In this document: positions 27,411 through 36,112 of the stretch, piece by piece | Layout: each line of letters starts with the position of its first letter | How positions within the stretch are numbered: position 1 is the stretch's first letter | Source: Oscillospiraceae bacterium | Lineage (GTDB): Bacteria > Bacillota > Clostridia > Oscillospirales > Acutalibacteraceae | Reading direction: 5' to 3' | Assembly: GCA_031275995.1 (NCBI GenBank) | Contig: JAISNY010000013.1 | Location: 1-49,046 of the forward strand | Length of the DNA stretch: 49,046 nt | Translations under genes and position numbers: made by a program | Notes under the pieces: generated by a model | The model's input: the letters and a program-made list of their open reading frames with translations, nothing else | Database searches by the model: none | What the model was told of the DNA's origin: nothing

Positions 27411-28271
27411 ATGGCAGTAGTACCCATGAAGCGGCTTCTCGAAGCTGGAGTGCATTTCGGTCATCAAACCAGAAGATGGAACCCCAAAATGAAGCCCTAT
27501 ATTTATTCGGAGCGCAATAAAATTCATATTATCGATCTGCAGCGTACAACCCGATGCATCGACGCAGCATATGAATACGTTAAGAAAATATCTGAAAACG
27601 GCGGAGAAGTTTTGTTTGTAGGAACTAAGAAACAAGCTGCCGAGGCTATTCGTGAAGAGGCTTCGAGAGCAGGCGCGGGTTATGTTAACGTCAGGTGGCT
27701 GGGAGGTACTTTAACTAATTATACTACTATTCGCAAGCGCATAGCCCGTTTGAGACGGCTGAAGGCTATGAGCGAAGACGGTACGTTTGAGCTTATGACA
27801 AAGAAAGAGGTTTTAAGGCTTAATGCTGAAATTCAGAAACTTGAAAAGTTTTTAGGTGGAATTAAAAACATGGAGGGTCTTCCCGCCGCAATTTTCGTCG
27901 TTGACCCCAAAAAAGAACACATCGCAGTTTCGGAGGCTAACAAGATTGGTATTCCAGTTATAGCAGTAGTTGACACCAATTGTGATCCAGATCCGATAGA
28001 CTGTATAATTCCAGCTAATGATGACGCTATAAGAGCAGTTCGTTTAATGTGCGCCACCATGGCAAACGCTATAATTGAGGGCCGCGAAGGTGAAGTTTAC
28101 AGCGAGCCTCCCGCTCAAAGTAGCGTACAGGATCAGGATGTTGCTACACAGGACAGTCGTTCCGTTTTAGATAAGGAAGATACTGTTGAGTTGAATGTGA
28201 GCGCTCCGAAGAATTTGTCAGCAGAGAAACTTAATTCAAATGGACCTCAAACCGTGGTACCCGTTGAATAA
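27411..28271 (+). CDS. rpsB: 30S ribosomal protein S2
   Basis: S2 is a late-assembling protein of the small ribosomal subunit. The family motifs are all visible: [110 protein letters not shown] and [14 protein letters not shown]. After the core (about residue 228) comes a tail of some 55 residues, rich in Ser, Gln, Asp and Glu, of no known function; such tails vary among Firmicutes. The ribosome site is AGGAGTG. The elongation factor Ts gene (tsf), which almost always follows, is absent and a secreted hydrolase gene takes its place. Confidence 0.97.
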   Translation: MAVVPMKRLLEAGVHFGHQTRRWNPKMKPYIYSERNKIHIIDLQRTTRCIDAAYEYVKKISENGGEVLFVGTKKQAAEAIREEASRAGAGYVNVRWLGGTLTNYTTIRKRIARLRRLKAMSEDGTFELMTKKEVLRLNAEIQKLEKFLGGIKNMEGLPAAIFVVDPKKEHIAVSEANKIGIPVIAVVDTNCDPDPIDCIIPANDDAIRAVRLMCATMANAIIEGREGEVYSEPPAQSSVQDQDVATQDSRSVLDKEDTVELNVSAPKNLSAEKLNSNGPQTVVPVE

Positions 28272-28322
28272 GTCGGGATGGTTGAATCGAGTCAAGATTT
28301 TTTAAAATTTTATGGGGATATT

Positions 28323-29429
28323 ATGTTAAACAAAAAGGTATTCAGTTGTGTTTCTTTAGTAGTTTTTTTTCTGACTCAAGTTAATTCGTTAAATGGTGTA
28401 TTAGCCTCGGGAGAGGTGTCTTCTATTTCGGTTGTGGGCAGAAATGAGCGATCGAACAGAGATAAAATTATAACCGCGTCCCGCATAGGAGCAGGTGCGG
28501 CTCTCGTGGCTTGCTCGGTTTTGGCTCTTAGTCAACTAGCTAGGTTAGCCGTTTCTTCTGCGATGTTCCCTGGAGCAAAGGGAGCCAACGCACCCAAAGT
28601 ATGTTTTCCTCAAGGAGCTTCACCTCTATATGTAAATATTGACTCTGAAGATGGAGGAAAAATTTTAGGATGTATCTTAAAAAATCCTATCTTAAATAGT
28701 TCTGAAGATACAACGAAAAAGCCATTTTATGGACATACAATTGTTTGTTTTTTAGGTCAAAATGACAGTTCTTTAAATATTTACGGTCACAAAGAATTGA
28801 TCGAATTTTTATTTAATTCTGGTGCTAGTGAAATTTTTACTACAGATATACGCGGGTACGGCCAAAGTACGTTTGAAGGCTGTAAACCGGGAGCGTTTCA
28901 AGCGAGTAAGATTAATGAGGGAACCATTAAGTCAGATATCCAAAATATGGTTGATTTTCTTTCATATAATTCAGTTCCCCCTCTGTGGGTGTTTGGGCAT
29001 TCGTTGGGGGGGTATCATGCTAGCGTTTTTGCGAAAGAATGGCTCAAAAAAACCGGAAAAAAGTGCGCACTGATTTTATTTTCGCCTCTTACGAGCCTCA
29101 AAGTATCTGTTAGAAAATTTAGCGAAAATTTAATTGGTGGAGCAGCCGGCAGTGTGGCTGAATTTGTTTTGTCACCATTTTTACCCAATGGTGAATTTGA
29201 TACTGTGAAAAATTGCAAAGAAGCAGAACCGTATCCGCTTATTGTAGTGAGTGGAGATAAAGTTAGTGACTGGCTTAGCACCGAAGGCACAGAAATGGAA
29301 ACATATGCCAGAGATCACGGTGAGTTTATTTGTGTGCAAGGTTGCCATCACAGTGGAATTAAAGAGATGTTAAATGCGATACAACCTTCGCTCATTTCCA
29401 AACCTATGGACCAACCGAATAGAATGTGA
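28323..29429 (+). CDS. Secreted or membrane-anchored alpha/beta hydrolase
   Basis: This is a serine hydrolase of the alpha/beta fold (Hydrolase_4 / S9-like). An N-terminal signal sequence (MLNKKVFSCVSLVVFFLTQV) is followed by a second hydrophobic segment (about 54-80, GAGAALVACSVLALSQLARL). The catalytic domain shows the oxyanion-type strand HTIVCFLGQNDSS, DIRGYGQS (175-182), the nucleophile elbow VFGHSLGGYHA (Ser227), an acid in VVSGDKVSDWL and the histidine in GCHHSGIKEML. I choose the ATG at 28323, 15 codons into the open frame, because it starts the signal peptide and follows GGGG. The fold and topology resemble the hydrolase at 42072, which carries a double-glycine leader. The stop overlaps the GTG of the next broken gene (GTGA). 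Substrate unknown. Confidence 0.75.
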   Translation: MLNKKVFSCVSLVVFFLTQVNSLNGVLASGEVSSISVVGRNERSNRDKIITASRIGAGAALVACSVLALSQLARLAVSSAMFPGAKGANAPKVCFPQGASPLYVNIDSEDGGKILGCILKNPILNSSEDTTKKPFYGHTIVCFLGQNDSSLNIYGHKELIEFLFNSGASEIFTTDIRGYGQSTFEGCKPGAFQASKINEGTIKSDIQNMVDFLSYNSVPPLWVFGHSLGGYHASVFAKEWLKKTGKKCALILFSPLTSLKVSVRKFSENLIGGAAGSVAEFVLSPFLPNGEFDTVKNCKEAEPYPLIVVSGDKVSDWLSTEGTEMETYARDHGEFICVQGCHHSGIKEMLNAIQPSLISKPMDQPNRM

Positions 29430-29774
29430 TTTCAGATAAAATCACCAAATGTGACTTTGATCTCAGCCCTAGACTGCGAGTGGTTGCGCGAAATTTTCTT
29501 GGTGAGCCTATTATTAAAGGCTGTTCATCCTCCGAAGATGTTAGCTGTTTAATTAAAGATAAAACAGAGGCTATTCATATTCTCCTCCTGCGCGCTAGAG
29601 AAGCCGCGGGAATCTCAAGTGCGCAAATTGTTGCTTTCATTAGCTGCAGGTAGCTTTGCTAAACTGGAGGAGCAGAGCGTGCGTTTTCTGAAGGAATATT
29701 CATTATTTTATAGTGAAAATGCTAAATTAATTTTGGTCATAGTATACTTCTTGGGGTACGTTAAGGGGTTTTAA
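29426..29774 (+). pseudogene. Frameshifted gene of unknown function
   Basis: The first frame begins with GTG at 29426, overlapping the hydrolase stop, and reads DFDLSPRLRVVARNFLGEP, then CLIKDKTEAIHILLLRA. A frameshift near 29595 moves the coding signal to another frame: LEKPRESQVRKLLLSLAAG, then EEQSVRFLKEYSLFYSENAK and a hydrophobic end before TAA at 29774. Both halves look like real protein, so this is probably one gene of about 115 residues broken by an indel. I do not recognise the family. The coupling to the hydrolase suggests the two were one operon. Confidence 0.4.
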
Positions 29775-29814
29775 TCCAAACGTTACCCAGTACTCAAGGT
29801 ACAGTGGCAAGCCT

Positions 29815-30162
29815 ATGAACCTTCTTTGTTGGATCGTTCTATTTCATACTATTTCATATAGTGTTAATGATGATGAATATAAAGTATTGCGTCTTAAGAT
29901 TCTCGAAATTGCTAGAGGTTTGCGTGAAAATAGTTTAGCTTCCGCGTCTGCCCTTTATTCATACATCTCTTACTGCTCCGATCCTGCCCTTTACTCTTCT
30001 CCCGCTGCCCTGCCCTTTATTCCTAACCCCTGCGACTGCAGCATCATACACTTACCCAGCCATTTTTTCTTCCTGCCCACTGCTACTTCACACATACCGC
30101 CCCAGCTACTACGATTAAGAAGTAGTCTTAAGATTCATTTTCAGAAATTCTTCAACAGGTAA
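29815..30162 (+). other. Open frame over a C-rich tract, doubtful coding
   Basis: The first 50 residues (DEYKVLRLKILEIARGLREN) look like plausible protein. From about 29945 to 30115 the strand becomes strikingly rich in C and T, with TGCCCTTTA three times, giving a Pro/Ser/Leu-rich translation unlike any neighbour. No ribosome site and no family are recognisable. It may be the tail of the preceding broken gene followed by a composition-biased spacer. Confidence 0.25.
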
Positions 30163-30226
30163 AAAACTTTTTTAGACTAAAGGAAGTAGAAAATAAAGTA
30201 TAAATTTTTTCGCATTTCCAAATAAA

Positions 30227-30253
30227 AGAAGAACGTCAATCGACGTTCTTTTT
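30227..30253. terminator. Intrinsic terminator
   Basis: The stem AAGAACGTC / GACGTTCTT has loop AATC and is followed by T residues. It lies between the rpsB-hydrolase side and the oppositely oriented cation-efflux gene and could act in both directions (A-run before, T-run after). A near-identical hairpin occurs at 45407-45430. Confidence 0.75.
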
Positions 30254-30366
30254 GCGTTCGAATTTTAAAAATTATAAAAATTTTACGGAAATCCCCTACC
30301 CTCTTTTACGTTTCAATTCTTGTGACTGAAATTTTACTTCTCACCGCTTCAGCAACGACTGTTATT

Positions 30367-31299
30367 TTAATCCTGCTGAATTTTAACCGGTTCAATTCGT
30401 ATAACGGCACAGCAATTAAGCTTCTTTGCAAGGCTCTTTTCAATATCGTCGATTATTTCACTTATCCCAAATATGTCAATATCGTTTGCGATAATTTGAA
30501 TTCTTAAAGAAATAACGCTCCATCCAGGACCGTAATTATGAACCATCAAATCGCTTATGCCTGCAACTTCAGGGTAGGCAAGAACGAAATTGTTAATTTT
30601 TTTTACTAGTTCCAGATTCGGTGCTTGCCCTAAAAGAGGTGCAAGAGATTCTTTTAAAGTTTTTGTTCCAGTTAAAATTATGAAAACGGAAACAACCAGC
30701 CCGGCATAAGGATCTAGATAAATTCCAAAAAAACGTGTAATTAACATACCTACGATGACTGTTATTGTCGATATTGAATCCATGAAGCTGTCATTAGCTG
30801 TAGCTTTCATTGCTGTTGAATCAATGATCCGACTTAATTTTTTGTTAAAAAATCCAAGCCAAAGTTTTACCGCCACGGAAATTCCCAGGATGCAGAACGA
30901 AAAAAGGTCTGCGCCTACGTCTTCCGGATTAAAAATTTTTTCCACCGAACTTTTAATAAAACTCAATCCTGTAAGGATTATTGCTATCGAGACTATGAGT
31001 CCCGAGACATATTCAATTCTTCCATGTCCAAATGGATGTTCTTTGTCGGCTGGGTTGCTTGCCATTCTAAAACATACAAGCGTGATTATTGAAGAGCCTG
31101 CATCAGAAAGGTTATTAAAGGCATCCGCGGTAGCCGCTATGGAAGAACTTAAAACCCCAACTGTTACTTTGCCTGCAAACATCATAAGGTTGCAAAATAC
31201 TCCAATTATCCCGCTTAAAACTCCGCACTTGCGTCTTACCTCTAAGTTTTCTGGCTCTAAATTTTTACCTACAAATTTTTCAATTAGGAATCGATTCAT
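30367..31299 (-). CDS. Cation diffusion facilitator (metal efflux) protein
   Basis: This is a membrane antiporter of the CDF family, exporting Zn, Fe, Mn or Co in exchange for protons. The start at 31299 (MNRFLIEKFV) has an AAAGGAG site; the longer open frame upstream is probably not translated. Six membrane segments are expected. Metal-site residues appear in SSSIAATADAFNNLSDAGSS (helix 2, D-x-x-x-D) and MKATANDSFMDSISTI (helix 5, D-x-x-x-D). The FGHGRIEYVSGL loop is typical of FieF/MntE-like members. The C-terminal cytoplasmic domain (VHNYGPGWSVISLRIQ) is present. The length is about 310 residues. The metal cannot be fixed from sequence alone, though the DxxxD pattern leans toward Mn/Fe rather than Zn-only types. 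Confidence 0.88.
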   Translation of the reverse strand: MNRFLIEKFVGKNLEPENLEVRRKCGVLSGIIGVFCNLMMFAGKVTVGVLSSSIAATADAFNNLSDAGSSIITLVCFRMASNPADKEHPFGHGRIEYVSGLIVSIAIILTGLSFIKSSVEKIFNPEDVGADLFSFCILGISVAVKLWLGFFNKKLSRIIDSTAMKATANDSFMDSISTITVIVGMLITRFFGIYLDPYAGLVVSVFIILTGTKTLKESLAPLLGQAPNLELVKKINNFVLAYPEVAGISDLMVHNYGPGWSVISLRIQIIANDIDIFGISEIIDDIEKSLAKKLNCCAVIRIEPVKIQQD

Positions 31300-31774
31300 T
31301 AATTTCTCCTTTTTTTCTTGACTGCTAAGACATATTATCGACAAAACTTGCTTCAGGTGAATGAGGCCGACAAATTTAATCTGATTATCATTATTAATTT
31401 TTGACAGATAAAACCCACCTAGTATAACCAAAATTTAGAAACACTAAATAATTTACTGCAATTTTATTTTTATTATTTTTTTAAATGATAGGCAGAAGGC
31501 ATTTTAGGGCATTTAAAAATACGGATATGCCAGAAAAAGGGATTTAACTCTAGAAAAAATTGAATTTTAATATACAAAGTGCCCCAAACAATGCTATTGG
31601 TCTGAGAAAAGGTTTGTTTAAGTAATTTTTGAAGTTTAAAAATGTGAACCTTGAATAATATTGCTTTTTTAGTGTTTTGGTATATAATTAAGAATCATGA
31701 AATGTTTTTTTATACAATATATCAAAAAAAGCATTTGTAGATACGATCGAAATTCTTATAAGGAGTGATTTATT
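31300..31774 (+). promoter_or_regulatory. Divergent upstream region with promoter and hairpin for the leader-peptide gene
   Basis: The gap between the CDF gene and the Nif11-type peptide gene has no reading frame. It holds a sigma-A-type promoter: TTGCTT at 31661-31666, a 16-bp spacer and TATAAT at 31683-31688. Downstream, in the untranslated leader, a hairpin of about 12 bp pairs AAATG plus seven T (31700-31711) with seven A plus CATTT (31724-31736). No T-run follows the stem's far side, so it looks like a stability or control hairpin rather than a plain terminator. Confidence 0.55.
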
Positions 31775-32152
31775 ATGTCTCTTAGTGAAGCGGAAAAGTT
31801 TTTTGAGAAGATCCAAAAGGACTCGGATTTCAGGCAAAAAGTTTCAAAGAGAGCTAGAGAAATTTCTGAAGAAAAGCTAGATGGAGTCGGAGGTGGTGCG
31901 AAAAGTCTTGTGGACTTAGCAAAAGAAAATGGGTTTCAAGTAAACGTTGGTGACCTTTGCTCAGCGGCGGAACAAGCCAAATTAGATGCTTCTTTGGTGG
32001 GCCCTAAAAAACTTTCTGATAGTGAAACTGGGAAGATTGCAGGTGGACTTAATGTTCACGATAATGAAGGCAAAAATTTAGGACGTGATATGAGTTTTAA
32101 CGATTTTACTGACGTTCTTTCAGAAATTCTAGATATTGTGATTAATGGATAG
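31775..32152 (+). CDS. Nif11-like leader-peptide precursor (double-glycine type)
   Basis: This is a 125-residue precursor with a strong AAGGAG ribosome site. Residues 1-60 follow the Nif11-type leader: SEAEKFFEKIQKDSDFRQKV, then a helix with LVDLAKENGFQVNVGDL. The leader closes with KLSDSETGKIAGG (79-91), the double-glycine motif cut by peptidase-containing ABC exporters. The predicted mature part (92-125) is 34 residues, acidic, with no cysteine and few Ser/Thr, ending in DVLSEILDIVING. It is therefore a poor lanthipeptide substrate and may be exported unmodified. An insertion GVGGGAKS interrupts the leader near residue 38. No modification enzyme or exporter is nearby. The function could be bacteriocin, signal or host-directed peptide; the family call is firm, the role unknown. 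Confidence 0.75.
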   Translation: MSLSEAEKFFEKIQKDSDFRQKVSKRAREISEEKLDGVGGGAKSLVDLAKENGFQVNVGDLCSAAEQAKLDASLVGPKKLSDSETGKIAGGLNVHDNEGKNLGRDMSFNDFTDVLSEILDIVING

Positions 32153-32331
32153 GCTCACAAAGTTCATTAGTGATGTTTTAAGAAATTAAATTTTTGAATC
32201 AATCAGCCAATATCGGTAGCGGCCAAGTGCTTCCGAGGGTTCTGAATTTTACTAAATTAATTGGACTAGCAATTGGGATTATTTTACCAATGGCCTGCTG
32301 TTTGCGTTGAGTTTAAGGGGGTGAAGGGGCT

Positions 32332-35220
32332 GTGAATCAAAAAAAGAATTTGAATCGTTTAAGATTTGGTTTGGGTACCGATAAGAAAATACGTTTTTCA
32401 GGAGGGGGTCTTGCCGCAAAAAGAAGCCCACTTTTTTCAATCGTTTCGAGGTTTGCCGGAGGCGGAGGTTCTGTTCCTCATAAATCAGTAGCCGCTAGGC
32501 CACGTGAAAAAGAAAATAAACATCTCGAGAAAGCTTCTCGTATCGATGTAAATTCTCTTTTATGGTCCCTTAACACTACCCCAAAGGGACTTTCTCAAAG
32601 ACAAATCCAAGCGAATAGATATCAGTATGGGCCTAATTCCGTAACTAAGGAAAAAAAGAAATCAAAAATTTCGATTTTTGTCGAATCTTTTGCGAATCCG
32701 TTTACATTCATCCTTTTAGGCATTGCCGCTATTTCCGCGTTTACAGACATAATCTCGCCTTTTATCAGCGGGAATTACAACGAAATTAATCCTGCTACGG
32801 TTATAATAATTACTGTGCTGGTTGTCATGTCCTGTTTGATGAACTTCATCCAGGAATCAAAATCAAGTGATGCAGCAGAAAGTCTTATGGCAATGGTCAA
32901 GAATAACATTACCGTTGATCGTGAAGGTAAAGGAAAAATTCAAATTCCGGTCGATCAGCTTGTGGTCGGTGATGTTTTTTATCTTTCAGCCGGCGATATG
33001 ATCCCTGCCGACGCGAGAGTTATATCAAGTAAGAGTCTAGTGATCAGCCAAGCGTCTCTTACAGGAGAAAGCGATCAGCTCGAGCGAAATGAATTACAAG
33101 CAGACAAGAATTACGATTCATTAACTGAGCGACCGAATTTAGTGTTTATGGGAAGCAACGTAGTAAGCGGTTCGGCCAGGGCAGTAGTTCTTGAAACCGG
33201 CGACCATACTATGCTCGGTTCCATCGCGAGAACTGTAACTACAACCAACGTACAAAGCGGATTTGAAAAAGGCGTTAACGATATCTCTTGGATTTTAATA
33301 AAATTTATGCTTGTGATGGTTCCTATCGTATTTATCGTTAACGGTTTTACAAAAGGCGACTGGGTTGGTTCTTTTGTTTTTGCACTTTCAATCGCGATAG
33401 GTCTTACTCCGGAAATGCTTCCTATGATTGTTACGTCTTGTCTTTCGAAAGGTGTTATTGCAATGTCAAAGAAAAAAACAATCATAAAACGTTTGAGTTC
33501 TGTGCAAAATTTTGGAGCAATGGATATTCTTTGTACCGATAAAACAGGAACTCTTACGGCGGATAAAATTGTATTAGAGCTTTATATTAATCCGAGAGGC
33601 GAGCTTGACGAAAAACCGCTGCGTTTTGCATTCCTGAACAGTAACTTCCAGACCGGGCTTTGTAACGCAATGGATGAAGCCATAATTAAGTACACCGATG
33701 AAAAATCGAAAGAAATAAAAGACCTTGCCAGTCTAAGAAGTGATTATTCCCTTTTAGGTGAAATACCTTTTGATTTTGTGCGCCGCAGACTTTCGGTAAT
33801 CGTTAAAGAGCGCGGCGGTGAAGCATGTTTAATTACGAAAGGCGCGGTCGAAGAAATGCTTTCTGTATGTTCTCATGTTGAAACTCCGGATGGAATTAAG
33901 GATCTTGATGAAGAGCTAAGGAAAAAAGCATTTGAAGTCACAGACAATCTTAACGCTAAAGGAATGCGAGTCATTGCGCTTGCAAAAAAAACTGGTATCT
34001 CGCCTGAAAAAACAGATTTTAAAGCGAAAGATGAAAGCGATATGACCTTACTGGGTTATCTTGCGTTTCTTGACCCTCCTAGAGAATCTTCAGCCAGGGC
34101 TTTGAAAGCGCTTAAAGAACACGGTGTTACAACCAAGATATTAACCGGAGATAATGATAAAGTCACTTGCAGTGTCTGCAAAAAAGTGGGGCTTAACTCG
34201 GAAAAATTCCTTTTGGGAATAGACGTTGAAAAAATGGACGACGTGCGGCTGTCCGAAGCCGCGGAAACAACCGTTGTGTTTGCTAAACTTTCACCAGACC
34301 AAAAGTCACGCGTAGTAAGCAGCCTTAGAAGAAACGGTCATATAGTAGGTTTTATGGGCGATGGAATAAATGATGCGTCGGCGCTTAAAAAGTCGGATAT
34401 AGGGATTTCGGTTGAGAACGCCGTGGATATTGCTAAAGAGGCCGCCGACGTAATACTGCTTGAAAAAGATTTGATGGTTCTTGAGCAGGGTATAATTGAA
34501 GGACGTAAAACATATGCAAACATGATTAAATACATAAAAATAACTGCTAGCAATAACTTCGGTAACATGTTTTCAGTTCTTGTTGCTTGTGCATTAATTC
34601 CGTTCATGCCATTGGCGAGCCTACACATAATATTGCTTAATTTGATTTACGACATAAGTTGTATGGCTATACCGTTTGATAATGTAGATAAAGATTTTGT
34701 TAAACGTCCCCGCGCATGGGAGGCTAAATCCATAACGGGATTTATGATGTGCAATGGGCCAGTAAGCTCCTTGTTAGATTGGGCCACATATGCCGTCCTT
34801 TATTTTTTGATTTGTCCAAAATTTGTTTCTAACGGACTTCTTTATAATCAAATTTCTCAGAGCGCCGTTATAAATAATGGAATTTTTGCCGGGATGAACA
34901 CAAGGGCAGCCTATGCGGCACTGTTCCAGACCGGTTGGTTGGTTGAGTGTATTTGGTCGCAAGTTTTAGTTATGATTATTATGAGGACAAAACATATCCC
35001 GATTGTTCAGAGCAGACCTTCAAAATCTCTGGTTTGGGTTTCGGTTATTGCAGGCTTGGTAATTACTTTCATTCCGTTTACTGGTTTGAATAAATTTTTT
35101 GGTTTAGTTCCACTTAATTTAAACTATTTTACGTTATTAGCTTTAATTCTAGTTTGTTATATGGTTCTTGCCAGTGTGGTTAAAGTTATCTACATAAAAT
35201 TTAAAAAATCTTGGCTTTAA
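32332..35220 (+). CDS. mgtA: Mg2+-transporting P-type ATPase (MgtA/MgtB type, P3B)
   Basis: This is a membrane ATPase importing Mg2+. The phosphorylation site is LCTDKTGTLT (Asp403). TGES (244-247) marks the actuator domain, and MGDGINDASALKKSDIGISV the hinge. MgtA-type features are LNTTPKGLSQRQIQANRYQYG at the N-domain, NPFTFILLGIAAISAFTD and FIQESKSSDAAESLMAMV. Ten membrane segments are expected, with the last ones at about 765-955. The length of 962 residues exceeds the usual ~900 because of an N-terminal segment of about 65 residues with two glycine clusters (FSGGGLAAK, FAGGGGSVP). The start is GTG at 32332 after GGGGTGAAGGGG. The 180-bp gap upstream shows no clear M-box riboswitch. It follows the leader-peptide gene. 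Confidence 0.93.
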   Translation: MNQKKNLNRLRFGLGTDKKIRFSGGGLAAKRSPLFSIVSRFAGGGGSVPHKSVAARPREKENKHLEKASRIDVNSLLWSLNTTPKGLSQRQIQANRYQYGPNSVTKEKKKSKISIFVESFANPFTFILLGIAAISAFTDIISPFISGNYNEINPATVIIITVLVVMSCLMNFIQESKSSDAAESLMAMVKNNITVDREGKGKIQIPVDQLVVGDVFYLSAGDMIPADARVISSKSLVISQASLTGESDQLERNELQADKNYDSLTERPNLVFMGSNVVSGSARAVVLETGDHTMLGSIARTVTTTNVQSGFEKGVNDISWILIKFMLVMVPIVFIVNGFTKGDWVGSFVFALSIAIGLTPEMLPMIVTSCLSKGVIAMSKKKTIIKRLSSVQNFGAMDILCTDKTGTLTADKIVLELYINPRGELDEKPLRFAFLNSNFQTGLCNAMDEAIIKYTDEKSKEIKDLASLRSDYSLLGEIPFDFVRRRLSVIVKERGGEACLITKGAVEEMLSVCSHVETPDGIKDLDEELRKKAFEVTDNLNAKGMRVIALAKKTGISPEKTDFKAKDESDMTLLGYLAFLDPPRESSARALKALKEHGVTTKILTGDNDKVTCSVCKKVGLNSEKFLLGIDVEKMDDVRLSEAAETTVVFAKLSPDQKSRVVSSLRRNGHIVGFMGDGINDASALKKSDIGISVENAVDIAKEAADVILLEKDLMVLEQGIIEGRKTYANMIKYIKITASNNFGNMFSVLVACALIPFMPLASLHIILLNLIYDISCMAIPFDNVDKDFVKRPRAWEAKSITGFMMCNGPVSSLLDWATYAVLYFLICPKFVSNGLLYNQISQSAVINNGIFAGMNTRAAYAALFQTGWLVECIWSQVLVMIIMRTKHIPIVQSRPSKSLVWVSVIAGLVITFIPFTGLNKFFGLVPLNLNYFTLLALILVCYMVLASVVKVIYIKFKKSWL

Positions 35221-35261
35221 AAAATTAAATTTTCACTATAAGGTAAAACTTCAAAAGATTT

Positions 35262-35291
35262 TTGATTCTTTTCATTTCATTTTGCTATAAT
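35262..35291 (+). promoter_or_regulatory. Sigma-A-type promoter upstream of spoVAC
   Basis: TTGATT at 35262-35267, an 18-bp spacer and TGC-TATAAT (extended -10, 35286-35291). About 215 bp separate it from spoVAC. The rest of the 35221-35508 gap holds only the very short frame at 35449. Confidence 0.5.
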
Positions 35292-35448
35292 CTTGCGATT
35301 TTAGATAATAATAGTAAGAGTATTGTCTTATAAGAGTGAAGTTACGCAAAGTTTTTATTAAGTGTAATGTTCTGAATAGGAGAGTTGGAGTACCTGTTTG
35401 AAATTGCGTTCGATAGAATAAAAAAGAGAGTCGATAGGAGTTATTAGA

Positions 35449-35496
35449 ATGCCAATTCATGATAAACTGAGATTTATTGTAGACTGTGCTGAATAG
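35449..35496 (+). CDS. Possible 15-residue leader peptide before spoVAC
   Basis: ATG after GATAGGAG opens the frame MPIHDKLRFIVDCAE, which ends in TAG 12 bp before the spoVAC GTG. The ribosome site is good and the spacing suggests translational coupling, but there is no homology I can name. It may be chance. Confidence 0.25.
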   Translation: MPIHDKLRFIVDCAE

Positions 35497-35508
35497 GGGG
35501 TCTGCGCC

Positions 35509-35952
35509 GTGAACATCACCAAATCGCAATATCAGCAAATGTATAAAAAATCTACACCAAAGAGTCCGATATGGAAGGATTGCTTTTTCGCTTTTGTTTC
35601 AGGAGGCCTTATTTGTTTGTTGGGCCAAGGATTATCAGACCTTTTTATGTCATTAGGGTTTGAAAAGAAAGAAGCTCAAGCTTGGGTCGCGGTTACGCTG
35701 GTTGGCTTGGGAGCCTTGCTCACTGCTTTAAAAATCTATGATGTAATAGCAAAACACGCAGGAGCAGGGACTATAGTGCCTATAACCGGGTTCGCTAATT
35801 CGATTGTGGCTCCCGCGATGGAGTTCAGAGAAGAGGGGCAGGTTTTAGGCACTGGCGCAAATATGTTTACGATTGCAGGTCCAGTTCTTGTTTTTGGCAT
35901 AATGTCTTCCGTTATTTATGGTTTTTTTGTTTGGTTTTTCCATATGTATTAG
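35509..35952 (+). CDS. spoVAC: Stage V sporulation protein AC
   Basis: SpoVAC is a membrane protein of the SpoVA channel that moves dipicolinic acid into the developing spore and out at germination. The protein shows CFFAFVSGGLICLLGQGLSDL, ALLTALKIYDVIAKHAGAGT, and the diagnostic IVPITGFANSIVAPAMEFR with VLGTGANMFTIAGPVLVFGI. Three to four membrane segments are expected. The length of 147 residues is normal. The start is GTG at 35509 behind GGGGG. spoVAD and spoVAE, which normally follow directly, are absent; a Nudix gene comes next. The isolated copy suggests rearrangement or partial loss of the spoVA operon. Confidence 0.9.
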   Translation: MNITKSQYQQMYKKSTPKSPIWKDCFFAFVSGGLICLLGQGLSDLFMSLGFEKKEAQAWVAVTLVGLGALLTALKIYDVIAKHAGAGTIVPITGFANSIVAPAMEFREEGQVLGTGANMFTIAGPVLVFGIMSSVIYGFFVWFFHMY

Positions 35953-36112
35953 ATTTCAAAATATACATGGAATGCTGCGAATAATCTTAAGATTTGTGTG
36001 CTAATTCAAATGAAAAATAGTATGTAATTTTTAAATTCAACGTTCAAAAATAAATATTGCACCTTGCGTTAGGAAATGTTTAATTTTATTAATTTTAAAG
36101 GGAGATGGTTTT

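Noticed and set aside
31700-31736. Hairpin before the Nif11-type gene as an intrinsic terminator
   Set aside because: The T-run is on the 5' side of the stem and none follows the 3' side, so termination in the plus direction is not supported.
32153-32331. Possible M-box magnesium riboswitch before mgtA
   Set aside because: The conserved M-box blocks are not recognisable, and the gap is short for that element.
35272-35538. 88-codon minus-strand frame upstream of spoVAC
   Set aside because: It covers a promoter region, overlaps the spoVAC start and lacks a ribosome site.
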